Source of the DNA: Streptomyces sp. NBC_00286
GTDB taxonomy: Bacteria; Actinomycetota; Actinomycetes; Streptomycetales; Streptomycetaceae
Direction: 5' to 3'
DNA length: 64,000 bases
NCBI RefSeq assembly: GCF_036173125.1
Contig: NZ_CP108054.1
Span: forward strand, 1,612,001 to 1,676,000
Part shown: one piece after another, positions 52,387 to 63,000 of the stretch
Numbering within the stretch: the first letter of the stretch is position 1
How the letters are laid out: each line of letters begins with the position of its first letter
Program-made: the position numbers and the translations under genes
Notes under the pieces: generated by a model
What the model was told of the DNA's origin: nothing
Seen by the model: only the letters and a program-made list of their open reading frames with translations
Databases searched by the model: none

Positions 52387-53664
52387 ATGGAAGTGAGCAG
52401 TGCGGGTGGGCCGGATCGTGCCCTGGACAAGGAGGGTTCGGCCTCCTCTCCGGCACGCGCCGACGAGACCTGGCCCCACTTCGGCCGGCTGTGGCTGGCG
52501 AGCGCCGTGTCCGCCCTCGGCGACGGGGTGCGCAACTCCGCGCTGCCCCTGCTGGCGTTCTCGTTCACCGAGAATCCGGTGTTGTTGTCGCTGACCACCA
52601 TCGTCACCGCGCTCGGCATGATGATGGCCCCGCTCGGCGGGGTGTGGGCGGACATCTTCAACCGGCGTGCCCTGCTCATCGCGATCGACTTGTGCCGGTT
52701 CGCCGTCGTCGGTCTGATCGCGCTGGGCGTGCTGACCGACACGCTCAACCTGGTCCTCGTGTACATCGCCGCGGCGGTGCTCGGCCTGGGCGAGTCCGTC
52801 TTCCTGGTCACGGCACAGGCGTTTCTACCCAAGGTGGTCCCGCCCGAGCGGCTGACCACGGCCAACGGCCGACTGCACGCGGTGCAGGTCGTGCTGCGGG
52901 ACAGCGTCGGACAGCCCCTGGGCGGCCTACTGTTCGCGTTCGCCGCCGCGGCCCCGTTCATCCTCGACGGCGCCTCGTTCCTGCTGGGGGTCGTGCTGCT
53001 GCTGTTCCCCGCGCTGCGGACGGTACGGACGGACGCGACCGGACCACGCACCACCTGGTGGCAGATGATCCGCGAGGGCATGAGCTACCTGCGGGCGGAC
53101 AAGTTGCTGATCCGGCTGGCTGTGGTCCTCGGCACCCTGAACTTCTTCACCATGAGCCTCGGCGTGCTGATGGTCCTCTACGTCGTCAAGTGGCTGGACC
53201 TGCCGGAGAGCGCGTACGGCTTCTTCCTCGCGGCGAACGCGCTCGGCGGGGTCCTGGGCGGGCTCAGCAGCGACTGGGTGCGGCGGAGAATCGGAGTGGT
53301 GCCGGGCGCGCTGGCAGCCATGGCTCTCATGGGAGTCTCCTGTCTGGTGCTCGGCGGGACCCGGGTCCCGGCCGTCGCCGCCGTCGCGTTCGGCGCCGTC
53401 GGAATCGGCATCGCCATCTGGCAGACGCTGATCACCGCCTTCCGGCAGACCACCATCCCGCAGGATATCCTCGGGCGCGTCAACGGTGTTTTCCGCCTGC
53501 TGTCGGTGTGTGTGTCACCGTTCGGCGCGATCACCGCTGGCGTGGTCGCAGAGTTCACCGAGGTCAATGTTCCGATACTCGTCTCCGGTGTCGGCATCCT
53601 CGCGCTCACCGCGATCAGCGGCAGACCACTGCTGCGGATGCGTGCGGCGCGGTCCGCACACTGA
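52387..53664 (+). CDS. MFS transporter (MFS_3-type exporter)
   Basis: 425 residues, about twelve predicted membrane helices. N-terminal 'HFGRLWLASAVSALGDGVRN' and 'MMMAPLGGVWADIFNRRALL' (loop 2-3 motif DxxxRR), plus 'SVFLVTAQAFLPKVVPPERL' and 'TTIPQDILGRVNGVFRLL', are typical of the MFS_3/enterobactin-exporter-like group. Just downstream of the radical SAM gene on the same strand, so it is the likely exporter or self-resistance gene of this cluster. It is a distant relative of, not a duplicate with, the MFS gene at 58682. Confidence 0.9.
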   Translation: MEVSSAGGPDRALDKEGSASSPARADETWPHFGRLWLASAVSALGDGVRNSALPLLAFSFTENPVLLSLTTIVTALGMMMAPLGGVWADIFNRRALLIAIDLCRFAVVGLIALGVLTDTLNLVLVYIAAAVLGLGESVFLVTAQAFLPKVVPPERLTTANGRLHAVQVVLRDSVGQPLGGLLFAFAAAAPFILDGASFLLGVVLLLFPALRTVRTDATGPRTTWWQMIREGMSYLRADKLLIRLAVVLGTLNFFTMSLGVLMVLYVVKWLDLPESAYGFFLAANALGGVLGGLSSDWVRRRIGVVPGALAAMALMGVSCLVLGGTRVPAVAAVAFGAVGIGIAIWQTLITAFRQTTIPQDILGRVNGVFRLLSVCVSPFGAITAGVVAEFTEVNVPILVSGVGILALTAISGRPLLRMRAARSAH

Positions 53665-53898
53665 ATTCGCGTGGCTGTGCACCCGGGCGAAAGCCGACAC
53701 CGAACACCACCGACTGTTTCGCAGGTCTTCTCCGTCACCAGTCTGGTGCCGGAGGTGAGCGAGCAGGGCCTGGGCCGCAGGCTCTGCACGGCATCTCTCC
53801 AACGCGCTGCCGAGATCAGGGGCGGCTGATTCGGACGCTGGATACGATCGGCAGCTTTCATTCATGTCGCTGTGCCATGAGGGGGGCAGGGTGGGGAT

Positions 53899-54480
53899 AT
53901 GAACTGACGGTTCCGTGCACTCGTTTCCGCGTGTGCCGCGTCCGGCTACGGCACCTACCTCAACCTGATCGCACTGAGCCTTTTCTCCTACGAGGTCACC
54001 GGCACCGCGTTCGGAGTCGGCGCGGTGATGGCGTTACGGCTGTTCTCCGGTTTCCTGGCGGGGCTCGCTGCTGGGGCGCTGACGGCCCGGGCAGGCCGCC
54101 GGACCGTGGTGATCTGTACGGATGTCGCCCAAGGTGCGGCCCATGACCGTGCTGGCGCTCTGCACCTCACACACACCGCTGTGGCTGCTCGTCGGCGTGG
54201 CGGCGGTCCTGGGCGCGGGAAACACGTTCTTCACCGTTGCCCTGCGCAGTGCCGTTCCGGTCATGATCGGCCAGGAAGCGCGTACCCGTGCGAACGGGCT
54301 GCTGGTCGCTGCCCGGTCCTTGGCCATGGTGCTCGGCTTCGCCTCGGCGGCTCCGGTCATCGGGTTCGGCGGCTATGCCACCGCGTTCGCTGTCAATGCC
54401 GCGAGCTTTGCGATCTCTGCCGTAGCACTGCTGGTTCTGCGGCCCGCGCATGGACGGGGACGCAGCGGAGAGCGACGAAC
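53899..54480 (+). pseudogene. Truncated copy of an MFS transporter gene
   Basis: Closely similar at DNA level to the first half of the MFS gene at 58682. The frame begins ATG AAC TGA (nonsense at codon 3, 53905-53907), continues 'RFRALVSACAASGYGTYLNL', and reads 'MALRLFSGFLAGLAAGAL' as in the intact copy. An extra C near 54143 shifts the frame, after which 'VLGAGNTFFTVALRSAVPVM' and 'GFGGYATAFAVNAASFAIS' follow. Homology ends around 54480 at the middle loop. It marks a duplication or a relict second copy of the cluster that resumes at 58682. Confidence 0.85.
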
Positions 54481-54766
54481 GAACGGTGCCGGACGGCCGG
54501 GGAGGCACCGAATCCGTGCTCGACGCGTCCCTCAGCAATGATCTGGGGGCGACCGCGGTGGCCCTGCGGCCGGAGTTGGCCAGGACCCTCAAGGCTGGCC
54601 AGACTGCCGGGGCACTAGCCGGCATGCTCTGCGGTACAGGGGCGACGACCGCTTTCCTCGCGGCAGACAGTCCGGGGGCGAACCGTATCGCGAACCGGCT
54701 GCTGGCTTCCGGAGTGTGTACGTCGGCACTTTGTCGCACACGGTCCCGTACCTGGACCGGCCTTGA

Positions 54767-54905
54767 TTGGGGGAGTTCCTCCACGACAGCCAGGCGCTCG
54801 AGCCGCTCGTGTGCGGGATCCCGCCGATCCGCTCCCGTCGCGGGCCGCGCAGGATGACGGCCCGCCAAGCTCCACGCGGACAAGGGCTCCGACTTGCGAA
54901 CGGCT
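54767..54905 (+). pseudogene. IS5-type transposase fragment
   Basis: A short stretch reads 'HDSQALEPLVCGIPPIRS' and 'RRGPRR', then after a frame change 'KLHADKGSDLR', which match the central catalytic region of actinobacterial IS5-family transposases (the Asp in HADKG is the DDE motif). Both ends of the element are missing. Between 54480 and this fragment I see no gene. Confidence 0.55.
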
Positions 54906-55011
54906 GCTGGAGGCCGACGCGAACCACGTCGGTCGGCTCCGTCCCAGGCTTGCGAAGCACTGTTCAGGCGCCCACAACTCCGTCCCGATCCCGACCAGAC
55001 GCCCCGGCGTG

Positions 55012-55211
55012 GGGAAGGCCACGCCAACCTGACCGGCCGGCTTCAAGAGGCCAAGGAACAGGGCTGGCTGGGCGAGGTCGCTGGCATGGAGACGACCAGG
55101 CCGACGCCTCCCAGAAGGTTGCAGCGATGCGCGACCTCGGCCCGGCACACCACTGTTGACCTCGGTGTGCCGGACTTCCACTCGGCCGGGCGGCGCAGCT
55201 CAGGGAGCTGA
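55012..55211 (+). pseudogene. Possible recombinase C-terminal remnant
   Basis: Broken frames give 'GHANLTGRLQEAKEQGWLGE' and 'VAGMETTR', then, shifted, 'DASQKVAAMRDLG' and 'VDLGVPDF', which recall the coiled-coil end of actinomycete site-specific integrases. There are at least two frame changes and no catalytic residues. The assignment rests on memory of the family's tail and is weak. Confidence 0.35.
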
Positions 55212-55744
55212 GTCTGGAAAGTGGGAGCGGAGAAGGTCATCGGACTGGGGCGTGGTCCGCGGCCTGGGAACCGTCACCGTGCCAGCATCAGGGGAATCAC
55301 CCGCCCGATGGAGCCGGACGGGGTTGTCCCGATCCGTTTGGCGCCCATTGCTCGGTAGAACGGCTCGGCGTTCTGATCTGCGTGGCTTGAGACACGGACG
55401 AGCTCCATCTTCCGCGCGGTGGCGATGATGTGCTCGATCAGAAGACGGCCGATGCCCTGCCGATGGCTCTCGGCAATGGCATCCGGATCGACGATCACAG
55501 CTGCCGCCCCCGCGTCTGACAGGATGAACGCACGGCGACGGGGCGGCTGTTCTACGTCAACGGGAAGGAAGGCCAGGCCGCATCGCAGGACGGCCAGCGC
55601 GGCCTCGACGAACCGGGCCGACCTCGGCAGGCAGAGCGCGACGGTGCTCCCCGCGGGCAGATCAAGTGCCGCAATGCGGGCGGCAAGGGACCGGGAAGCC
55701 CGCTCCAGTTCCTGGTAGGTGATGTCACGTCCCTGGTCGACTTA

Positions 55745-56628
55745 GAGGTCCTAACAGAAGCTGTTGATCATGTGACTTTCGGCTTGGGTGGTCGTTGGTC
55801 TGGTCGTGGGGAAACGTCAGTCGCGGCCGTGGATCGTGTCGGATGAACTGTGGTCGCTCATCGAGCCGTTGCTGCCCGAGCCGGGGCCGAAGCTGGCCGA
55901 GGGCAGGCCGCGGGTGCCGGACCGGCAGGCGCTGTGCGGGATCCTGTTCGTGCTGCACACCGGTATCCAGTGGGGTACCTGCCGCAGGAGTTGGGCTTCG
56001 GTTCGGGGATGACGTGCTGGCGGCGCCTGGCCGCATGGAACGAGGCCGGTGTGTGGGACGAACTGCACCTGGTGCTGCTGAAGAAGCTGCGGGCGGCGGG
56101 GAAGCTGGACTGGTCGCGGGCGGTGATCGACTCCTCCCATGTACGGGCCGCTCGGCGCGGCCCAAAAGCGGGCCCAGCCCGGTCGACCGCGCACGGCCGG
56201 GCAGCAAGCACCACCTCGTCGTCGAGGGGCAGGGCATCCCGCTCGCGGCGTCCCTGACCGGCGGAACCCGCAACGACGTCACCCAACTCCTGCCCCTGCT
56301 CGACAAGATTCCGGCCGTGGCCGGCGTCGTCGGCCGACCCAGACACAGGCCCGACGCACTTCTCGCGGATCGCGGCTACGACCACGACAAGTACAGACGC
56401 CTGCTCTGGCAACGTGGCATCCGCCCGGTGATCGCCAGACGAGGCGAGGAACACGGATCTGGTCTGGGAACCTTCCGCTATGTGGTCGAGCGCACGATCG
56501 CCTGGCTCCACGGCTTCCGCCGACTGCGGATCCGCTGGGAACAACGCGACGACATCCATGAAGCGTTTCTCAGCCTCGCCGTCTGCCTGATCACCCACCG
56601 CCATGTCCAACGCCTTTGTTAGGACCTC
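55745..56628 (+). mobile_element. IS5-family insertion sequence
   Basis: 884 bp bounded by inverted repeats: GAGGTCCTAACA at the left end and its complement TGTTAGGACCTC at the right, with weaker matching inward. Flanking triplets are TTA (55742-55744) and TAA (56629-56631), compatible with a TNA target duplication that differs at the middle base. The single transposase gene inside is frameshifted, so the copy is probably immobile unless helped in trans. Confidence 0.9.
55788..56622 (+). pseudogene. IS5-family transposase, frameshifted
   Basis: Three frames together spell a normal transposase. The first gives 'WIVSDELWSLIEPLLPEPGP' up to 'VLHTGIQWG'. Near 55975 an apparently lost base moves the frame to 'LPQELGFGSGMTCWRRLAAW' and 'WSRAVIDSSHVRAARRGPK' (first catalytic Asp). 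At CCCAAAAGC (56160) the frame changes again to 'GPSPVDRARPGSKHHLV', 'ALLADRGYDHDKYRRLLW' (second Asp) and 'YVVERTIAWLHGFRRLRI' (final Glu). The second shift may be the programmed frameshift normal for orfA/orfB elements; the first looks like a real mutation. Confidence 0.85.
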
Positions 56629-57995
56629 TAAGGCGACTTGGTCGGGAGTGGCGGCGGCCTGGCGGACGAAGGCTTCCGGAACATGCGGCCCGCTCGCCTC
56701 ACCGGGCGGCGAGTTCCAGGTGCTCAGCACCAAGGAGCGATCGGCGTCGGTGACCAGGTCCACAGCCCGCGTGGCGCCGTCTCAGCCGTCGATGATCCGG
56801 CCGAGTACGGTTTCGAATGCGCGAGCCAGCCATTGTGCGGTGGCTGGGGCGTACGCATTAAGGTCGAAGTCCAACCGTCTCGTGACCTCATTGCCGCGAA
56901 TGTTGACGGCCAGCATCAGCTCCGACTTGCCGTCACGCGGGGACAGCGGGATGCGCTCCACCTCCAGGCCAACGAACCGCGGAGCGGCGCTGGGCTCGTT
57001 GACGGACAACATGTCCGGGAGGACCGCGCCGCCGGTGATCGCGCGCACGCCGGCCCACATCTCCTCCAGGGATGCTCCCTGGTGCTCCAGGCACTCGAAG
57101 AGCGACCGCTGGACCTTCCGCACGTACGCCTGCAGGGTCGTGTCCCCCGGGGAGGACAGCGGAAGACCAGCATGTCCGTGAACAGCCCGACCACCGGATC
57201 GAATTCCGTCCGCTTCCAGTCGATCGCGGGATAGGAAATGACGACGTCGTCGGCGCGAAGGAAGTGCTGAAGTGTCAGAGAATAGGCAGATAGGAGCACT
57301 GCAAAGGGAGTCACCCGGATGCGTTCGGTGGCCTCGATGAAATCCTCTCGAACGGAAAGCGCATGCGAGGAATGACCAATGCGCGAGTCCACACCTGAGA
57401 AGCGCTCAGATGAAGCGGATGGAGGCGCTTCCACGCCTCGTAGATATTCTCCCCAGAACTCCGCGTGTTCCTTGCCTTCGGGGGATGCGTCCCACTCTTG
57501 CTGTCGATGGGCGTAGTCGAAGTAAGCAAACTCCTTGGCGGTCCCCTCCATCCGGCGGTGACCGTCGAGAGCCTCAGCTTAGGCCCGGCCTAAATCCTCC
57601 ATGACGGTTGCGACCGAAGGCGCATCCACGGCCACGTGATCAAAGGCCATAAGGAGAACAGCCTCGTGCAGCGACAGCCGGAACAGGTCGGCTCGCAGGC
57701 GGCACGTCGCGCTACGGACGAAGGGTTCCGAAGCCGCTGCGTCGATACGTTCCTGCAGCTCGCCTGGCTCCACGTCGTGTACTCCCAGGACGCGGTCCGG
57801 CGCACGGCAGATGCTCTGACGCAGGTCACCGCACGGCAGCTGATGAATTTCCACGCGCAGCATGGGATGCCGGTCCAGCACCGAACGAATAGCCTCGGCA
57901 AGTTCCTCTTCGGCTACTCGACCTAAAAGGCGGTACGCCATGGGAACGTTATACCTGTCTCCATCAGGGTTGAGCTGTTGCGATGTCCAGACGGT

Positions 57996-58681
57996 TTGCT
58001 ATTGCCGGGTCAGCGGATATCCGACGGCGTTCACAGAGCATCCCTGAAGGAGTGCCAGAAGCCAGGATTCAGCACACTCAGAACCCTTCGATTTCCCGTT
58101 CCCCGTTCCCCGTTCCCCGTGAGCGAATTCCTTCTGACCGAAGATCGCCACGTGAGTCTGCAACACGTGCCACCGGGCCGACCAGGCCTGCTTGATTTTT
58201 GTGACATGGGTCACGCTCGCGAAGATGTGCGGTCGAAGAACAGACCTGGCTGTTTTTCGCCGACCCTCTTATCGCGCCGGTCGACGACGTAGCCCACGAC
58301 CTCGACAATTTCGAGCAGACGCCTCTCTCAGGCCCGAAGGCGGTTTGAATCTGACCCATCCCCTTGACTTAAAGATGCCGCTGAAGGGCCTCGGCCATGG
58401 CTCCGTGCCGCTCCCCCTCCCCCGCGCTCATGGACTGCTGGACCGCGCCCCTCTGGCAGGCGGAGTAATGGCCTCGGCGCACTTGGTGTTCAGCCGCGAT
58501 TGCGGCACCGGAACCGAACTCGGCCGCTGTCGGCCGGCAGCCCATGCCAGCACCCGCTTTGCTCACCCGCTGTCAGCTGACGGAGCCGCCTGTCCGAAAG
58601 TGGAGGATGCTGATTAACAGCCTGGTTACGATCAAGCGGATTCGTAACCGGTGACGAGCTGGTACACAGCGAGGGGGCGCA
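57996..58681. other. Spacer upstream of the second cluster
   Basis: About 690 bp. No frame with coding character on either strand. A short tandem run of CCGTTCC units (about three, 58096-58122) is present. The last ~60 bp contain GAGGGGG before the MFS start at 58682. No convincing promoter consensus was found by eye. Confidence 0.4.
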
Positions 58682-60019
58682 ATGGGGGGCGTGGGCTGGC
58701 CGTTTCGAGCCCTTGTGTCCGCGTACGCCCTGTCCAGCTACGGCAACTACCTCAATCTGATTGCTCTGAGCCTGTTCTCCTACGAGGTCACCGGCACCGC
58801 GTTCGGTATCGGCGCGGTGATGGCGTTACGGCTGTTCTCCGGTTTCCTGGCGGGGCTCGCTTCCGGGGCGCTGTCGGCCAGGGCCACCCGCCGGACCGTG
58901 ATGATCTGTACGGATGTTCTCCAAGGTGTTGCCATGGCCGTTCTGGCGCTCTGCGCCTCGAGCACGCCCCTGTGGCTGCTCGCCTGCGTGGCCGTGATCC
59001 TGGGCGCAGGGAACACTTTCTTCACCGTCGCCCTGCGCAGTGCGGTTCCGGTCATGGTCGGCCAGGAGGGCCGCGCCCGCGCGAACGGGCTGCTGGTCAC
59101 GGCTCGCTCCCTGGCCACGGTGCTTGGCTTCGCCTCGGCGGCCCCGGTCATCGGGTTCGGCGGCTACGCCATCGCGTTCGCCGTCAATGCCGCGAGTTTC
59201 GCGGTGTCCGCAGCAGCGCTGCTGGTCCTTCGGCCGCGCACGGACGGCGAGGAGGGAGACCCACCAGCAGAAGCCGCGGAGAGCAATGCACAGGCGGAAC
59301 GGGACAGCCTGGAAAGCGCTGGCTCGCTGCCGCGAAAGAGCCGCGCTCCTCGTCTGCGGCGCTGGACAGCGGGCGTCCCCGCATTCCTGCTTGGCATGAT
59401 TCTGCTCAGAGGCGTCGACGCCCTTGCTTCTTCGTCGCACAACGTCGCCCTGCCCGTAGTCGCGGCCTCCACCGACCCGTCCAACCCGGCGGTGTTCATG
59501 GCCCGGTTCTGGGTGGCATGGGCGGTGGGCATGCTTCTTGCCCACCAGGTACTCAAACGCAGGCGAGGCGAGACGTCGTGGGGCGAACGCGCCTTCGCGA
59601 TCGGCACCTGCGTGATGTCGCTCTCCTTTGTGGCGGCGTTCACCGGACTGCCTGCTCCCGCGCTGATGGTGGTCACTGTATCGGCAGGGTTCGCGGACGG
59701 TTGCACCGAAATCATCTACACCTCACGCCTGCAAGCGGCCTCCGACCGGGAGCGCAGTCGGCTCTTCGGGCTGTCCGCCGCGGCGGAGACATCCGGGTTC
59801 GCGTTGGGCACGGTGGCTGCCGCGGCGGCTCTCGAGGCAATGCCCGCCCTGGCCGTCGTGGGCGCGTTCCACGGTGCGGCGGTGTGCGGCGCGCTGGTTC
59901 TGCTGCTGTGCGCCGCTGCCCTCCGCGGCACGGCACGGCCGCTGTCGTCCACGAGTGGAGAAGAGGAAGAGGACAAGCATGGAACGCGTACGGGGGCAAG
60001 CTCTCTGCCCGGGACCTGA
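58682..60019 (+). CDS. MFS transporter of the second cluster
   Basis: 445 residues, about twelve membrane helices with a hydrophilic middle loop (about 185-230). Start ATG 58682 follows GAGGGGG. Helix signatures 'ALSLFSYEVTGTAFGIGAVM', 'LGAGNTFFTVALRSAVPVM' and 'VIGFGGYAIAFAVNAASFA' identify the MFS_3-like group. The C-terminal half, missing in the copy at 53899, is intact here. A TTA codon encodes Leu49. Its last 41 bp overlap the start of the PKS gene, so exporter and synthase are probably co-expressed. Confidence 0.92.
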   Translation: MGGVGWPFRALVSAYALSSYGNYLNLIALSLFSYEVTGTAFGIGAVMALRLFSGFLAGLASGALSARATRRTVMICTDVLQGVAMAVLALCASSTPLWLLACVAVILGAGNTFFTVALRSAVPVMVGQEGRARANGLLVTARSLATVLGFASAAPVIGFGGYAIAFAVNAASFAVSAAALLVLRPRTDGEEGDPPAEAAESNAQAERDSLESAGSLPRKSRAPRLRRWTAGVPAFLLGMILLRGVDALASSSHNVALPVVAASTDPSNPAVFMARFWVAWAVGMLLAHQVLKRRRGETSWGERAFAIGTCVMSLSFVAAFTGLPAPALMVVTVSAGFADGCTEIIYTSRLQAASDRERSRLFGLSAAAETSGFALGTVAAAAALEAMPALAVVGAFHGAAVCGALVLLLCAAALRGTARPLSSTSGEEEEDKHGTRTGASSLPGT

Positions 60020-63000
60020 GCCGGAGTACACCGAGGACGATCCACGCAACGCCGTGCAGGCGCTACTGCGGGCCGCGGACCGCGCCTCCGGTGCCGCTGT
60101 CATCACCGTCGCTCCGGACGGTGCCACGACCGCGCAGTCGTATCCCGAACTGCTGTTACGGGCCAGGCGTCTACTCACGGGGCTGCGGGAGCACGGGCTG
60201 CGCAGCGGCGACGCGGTGGTGCTGTGCGGGCTGCCGCTGGCCGAGTTCTTCCCCGCCTTCTGGGCCTGCGTGCTCGGCGGCTTCCGGCCCGTGACCATCG
60301 CGGAGCAGCCCGCGCCGGGCTCGCCGACGCTGGAACGCCTGCTGCACGCCTGTGAGTTGCTGGACCAGCCGCTGGTGCTCAGCGACGCGGGTGGTGCGGC
60401 GGTGCTGGCGCAGGCTGCTCCCAAGGTGCGGGTAGCGGTCGCGCAGGCCTGCCTGAGCGCGCCGCCCGCGGAGGACCACACCGAGCCGGCCAGTTCGGAC
60501 ACCGCCCTGCTGATGCTGTCCTCCGGCAGCACCGGTGTGCCCAAGGCCGCGCAGCTGACCCACGCCGGTCTGGCGGACTTCGCCGCGAGCAGCCGACGCA
60601 TCCTCGACGTGCACCCCGACGACACCATGGTGAACTGGCTGCCGGTCGACCACAGCGGCGCGTTCCTGCTCTACCACCTGCTCGCGGTCTTCGCGGACTG
60701 CACCAACGTCCACGCACCCACCGAACTGGTCCTGGCCGAACCGCTGCGCTGGCTCGACCTTCTCGCCGAGCACGAGGCGCAGCACGGTTGGGCGCCGACC
60801 TTCGCCTACCAGCTCGTCGCGGACGCGCTCGCCGAGGGGCCGAACAGCTACTGGGACCTCGGCAGCCTCAAGTCCCTGGTCTGCGGCGGCGAGCAGATCG
60901 CGTTGCCTGTGCTGCGTCGCTTCCTCGACGCGACGGCCGCGTACGGAATCCGGGATGGACACATCGTGCCGGTTTGGGGGATGGCCGAGACGGTCACGGC
61001 GGTCACCTATGGCCGGCTCGACCGGCCGGGCACCGTACAACGGCTGCTCAAGAGCAGCCTGAGCGGCGACTTGGTACGGGTCGGCGAACAGACTCCGGAG
61101 GACGAGTGTGTCACCTTCGTCGCGGCCGGCTCGCCCGCGCACGGCGTCACCCTGCGCATCGTCGACGACCGTGGAGAACCGGTGTCCGAGAGCAGGATCG
61201 GCCGACTCCAGGTGCACTCGCCCGCCCGCCTCACCCCGGGCTATGTGAACAACCCGGAGGCGGACGCGGCGGCCTTCCCCGCCGGACGGGACTGGCTGGA
61301 CACGGGTGACCTGGCCTTCCTCGACGGCGACCAGGTCGTGATCACCGGTCGGCGCAAGGACGTGATCGTGCTCAACGGGCACAACGTCTACTGCCACGAG
61401 GTCGAGGAGGCCGCCACAGTCGTCGGGGGCGTACGGCAGGGGGAGGTCGCCGCGTGCGGGATTCCCAACCCGGACAGCGGCACGGAGGAGCTCGCTGTGT
61501 TCTTCGTGAGCCGCGGTGCCGACGACGACGCGCGCATCGCACGGGAGGTAAAGGCGGCGCTGTTCACCCGGCTCCGGCTCACCGCCGCACACGTCCTGCC
61601 CGTCCCCCAGGATGAGTTCCCGAGGACTCCGGCGGGGAAGGTGCGTCGTACCGAACTCCGGGACCGCCTGATCGACGGCGACTTCCGGACAAGCGCCCCC
61701 CCGCCCGCCGCCGCGGACCCCGACGAGATGGCGCGCGCGGTGCGGGAGGAGATCGCCGCCCTGCTCGGGCGCCAGGTGGACGCGCACATACCGTTCTACG
61801 AACTTGGCCTGACCTCGCTGCTCCTCGTACGCCTGCAGGCCAGCCTCGAACAGCGGCTCGCCACGGAGATCGCCCAGACCGCGTTCTTCGAACACCCCAC
61901 GGCCGCCGCTCTCGCCGCGCATTTGGCCGACGCCACCGAGGCACGGACCGAAACCGCGGCCACCGACACCGACTCGGCGGAGTCAATCGATCAGCGCATC
62001 GCGGTCATCGGACTGTCGCTGCGCTTCCCGGGCGCGGACTCCGTGGAGCGGTTCTGGGCCAACCTGCGCGACGGTGTGGACAGCGTCAGGGTCTTCGTCG
62101 GGGAGGAGCTCGCGGCTGCGGGGCTGTCCCCGGAGCAGCAGCGGGCGCCCGAACTGGTGCCTGTCGCCGGAGTCCTCGACGGCGTTGACGAGTTCGACCC
62201 GGAGTTCTTCGGGATGAGCCCCAAGGAGACCGGACTTACGCATCCCGCGCACCGGCTGTTCCTGGAGTGCTGCCATCAGGCGCTCGAGGACGGCGGCTAC
62301 GCGGCGGCCGAACCGGGCATCAGCATCGGGGTGTTCGCGGGTTCGGGCATGAACCTCTACGACCATCAGCAGCCGTCGGCGACCGGCGCCGCCCACGGAG
62401 AGACGGATCCCGCCACCGGCATCCAGACCACCGTCGGGCAGCAGCCGGACTTCCTTGCGTCCCGCGTCGCTTACCGGCTCGGACTCACCGGCCCCGCCAT
62501 CGGCATACAGACGGCCTGCTCCACCTCGCTGGTCGCCATGCACCTCGCGGCCCAAGCGCTGCTGAACGGCGACGCAGACCTAGCGCTTGCAGGCGCCGCG
62601 GCCGTGCACCTCCCGCAAGAGACCGGCTACCTCAGCCACCCAGGGTCCATCCTGTCGCCCACCGGTCGTCTTCGGGCCTTCGACGCGGAGGCCGACGGCA
62701 CCGTCGGTGGCAACGGCGTGGCCGCCGTTCTGCTCAAGAGACTCGACCGGGCGCTGGCCGACGGCGACACCGTGCACGCGGTGATCCTGGGCTCCGCGGT
62801 GAACAACGACGGCGCGGGCAAGGTCGGCTTCAGCGCACCCGGTGTCGCGGGGCAGGCCGAGGTCGTACGCCAGGCGCTGCGCAGAGCGGCCGTCCCCGCC
62901 GACACGATCTCATACGTGGAAGCACACGGGACCGGCACCCGGCTCGGCGATCCGGTGGAACTGGAAGCACTGAGCAGGGCTCTAGGCGAGGGCACACGGC

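Larger units (their letters stand above)
55274..57995 (-). pseudogene. NRPS C-A fragment, IS-interrupted, fused to a GNAT tail
   Basis: Reading leftward: a condensation domain starts near 57995 ('QQLNPDGDRYNVP'), runs to a stop at 57579 with motif 'FDHVAVDAPS', continues after frameshifts in 57551-57150 ('EFAYFDYAHRQQEWDASPEG') and 57123-56782 ('SLFECLEHQGASLEEMWAGV'), then TGA and an A-domain start ('AFVRQAAATPDQVAL'). An IS element (55745-56628) splits the A domain exactly between 'VAL' and 'VDQGRDITYQELER'. Left of the IS the A domain runs in frame through 'LRCGLAFLPVDVEQPPRRR' into 'VIVDPDAIAESHRQGIGRLL', a GNAT acetyltransferase C-terminus ending at 55274. Not functional as an NRPS. Confidence 0.85.

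Noticed and set aside
50225..52456. 743-codon minus-strand frame opposite the radical SAM gene
   Set aside because: Shadow frame with no domain; the plus strand has the CxxxxxxxCxxC cluster motif and a promoter.
55742..56631. Exact target-site duplication for the IS element
   Set aside because: The flanking triplets TTA and TAA differ at the middle base, so an exact duplication cannot be claimed even though the restored reading frame supports a 3-bp TNA target.
58096..58122. CCGTTCC repeats as iterons or an origin
   Set aside because: Only about three short copies, with no AT-rich region, DnaA boxes or replication gene nearby.
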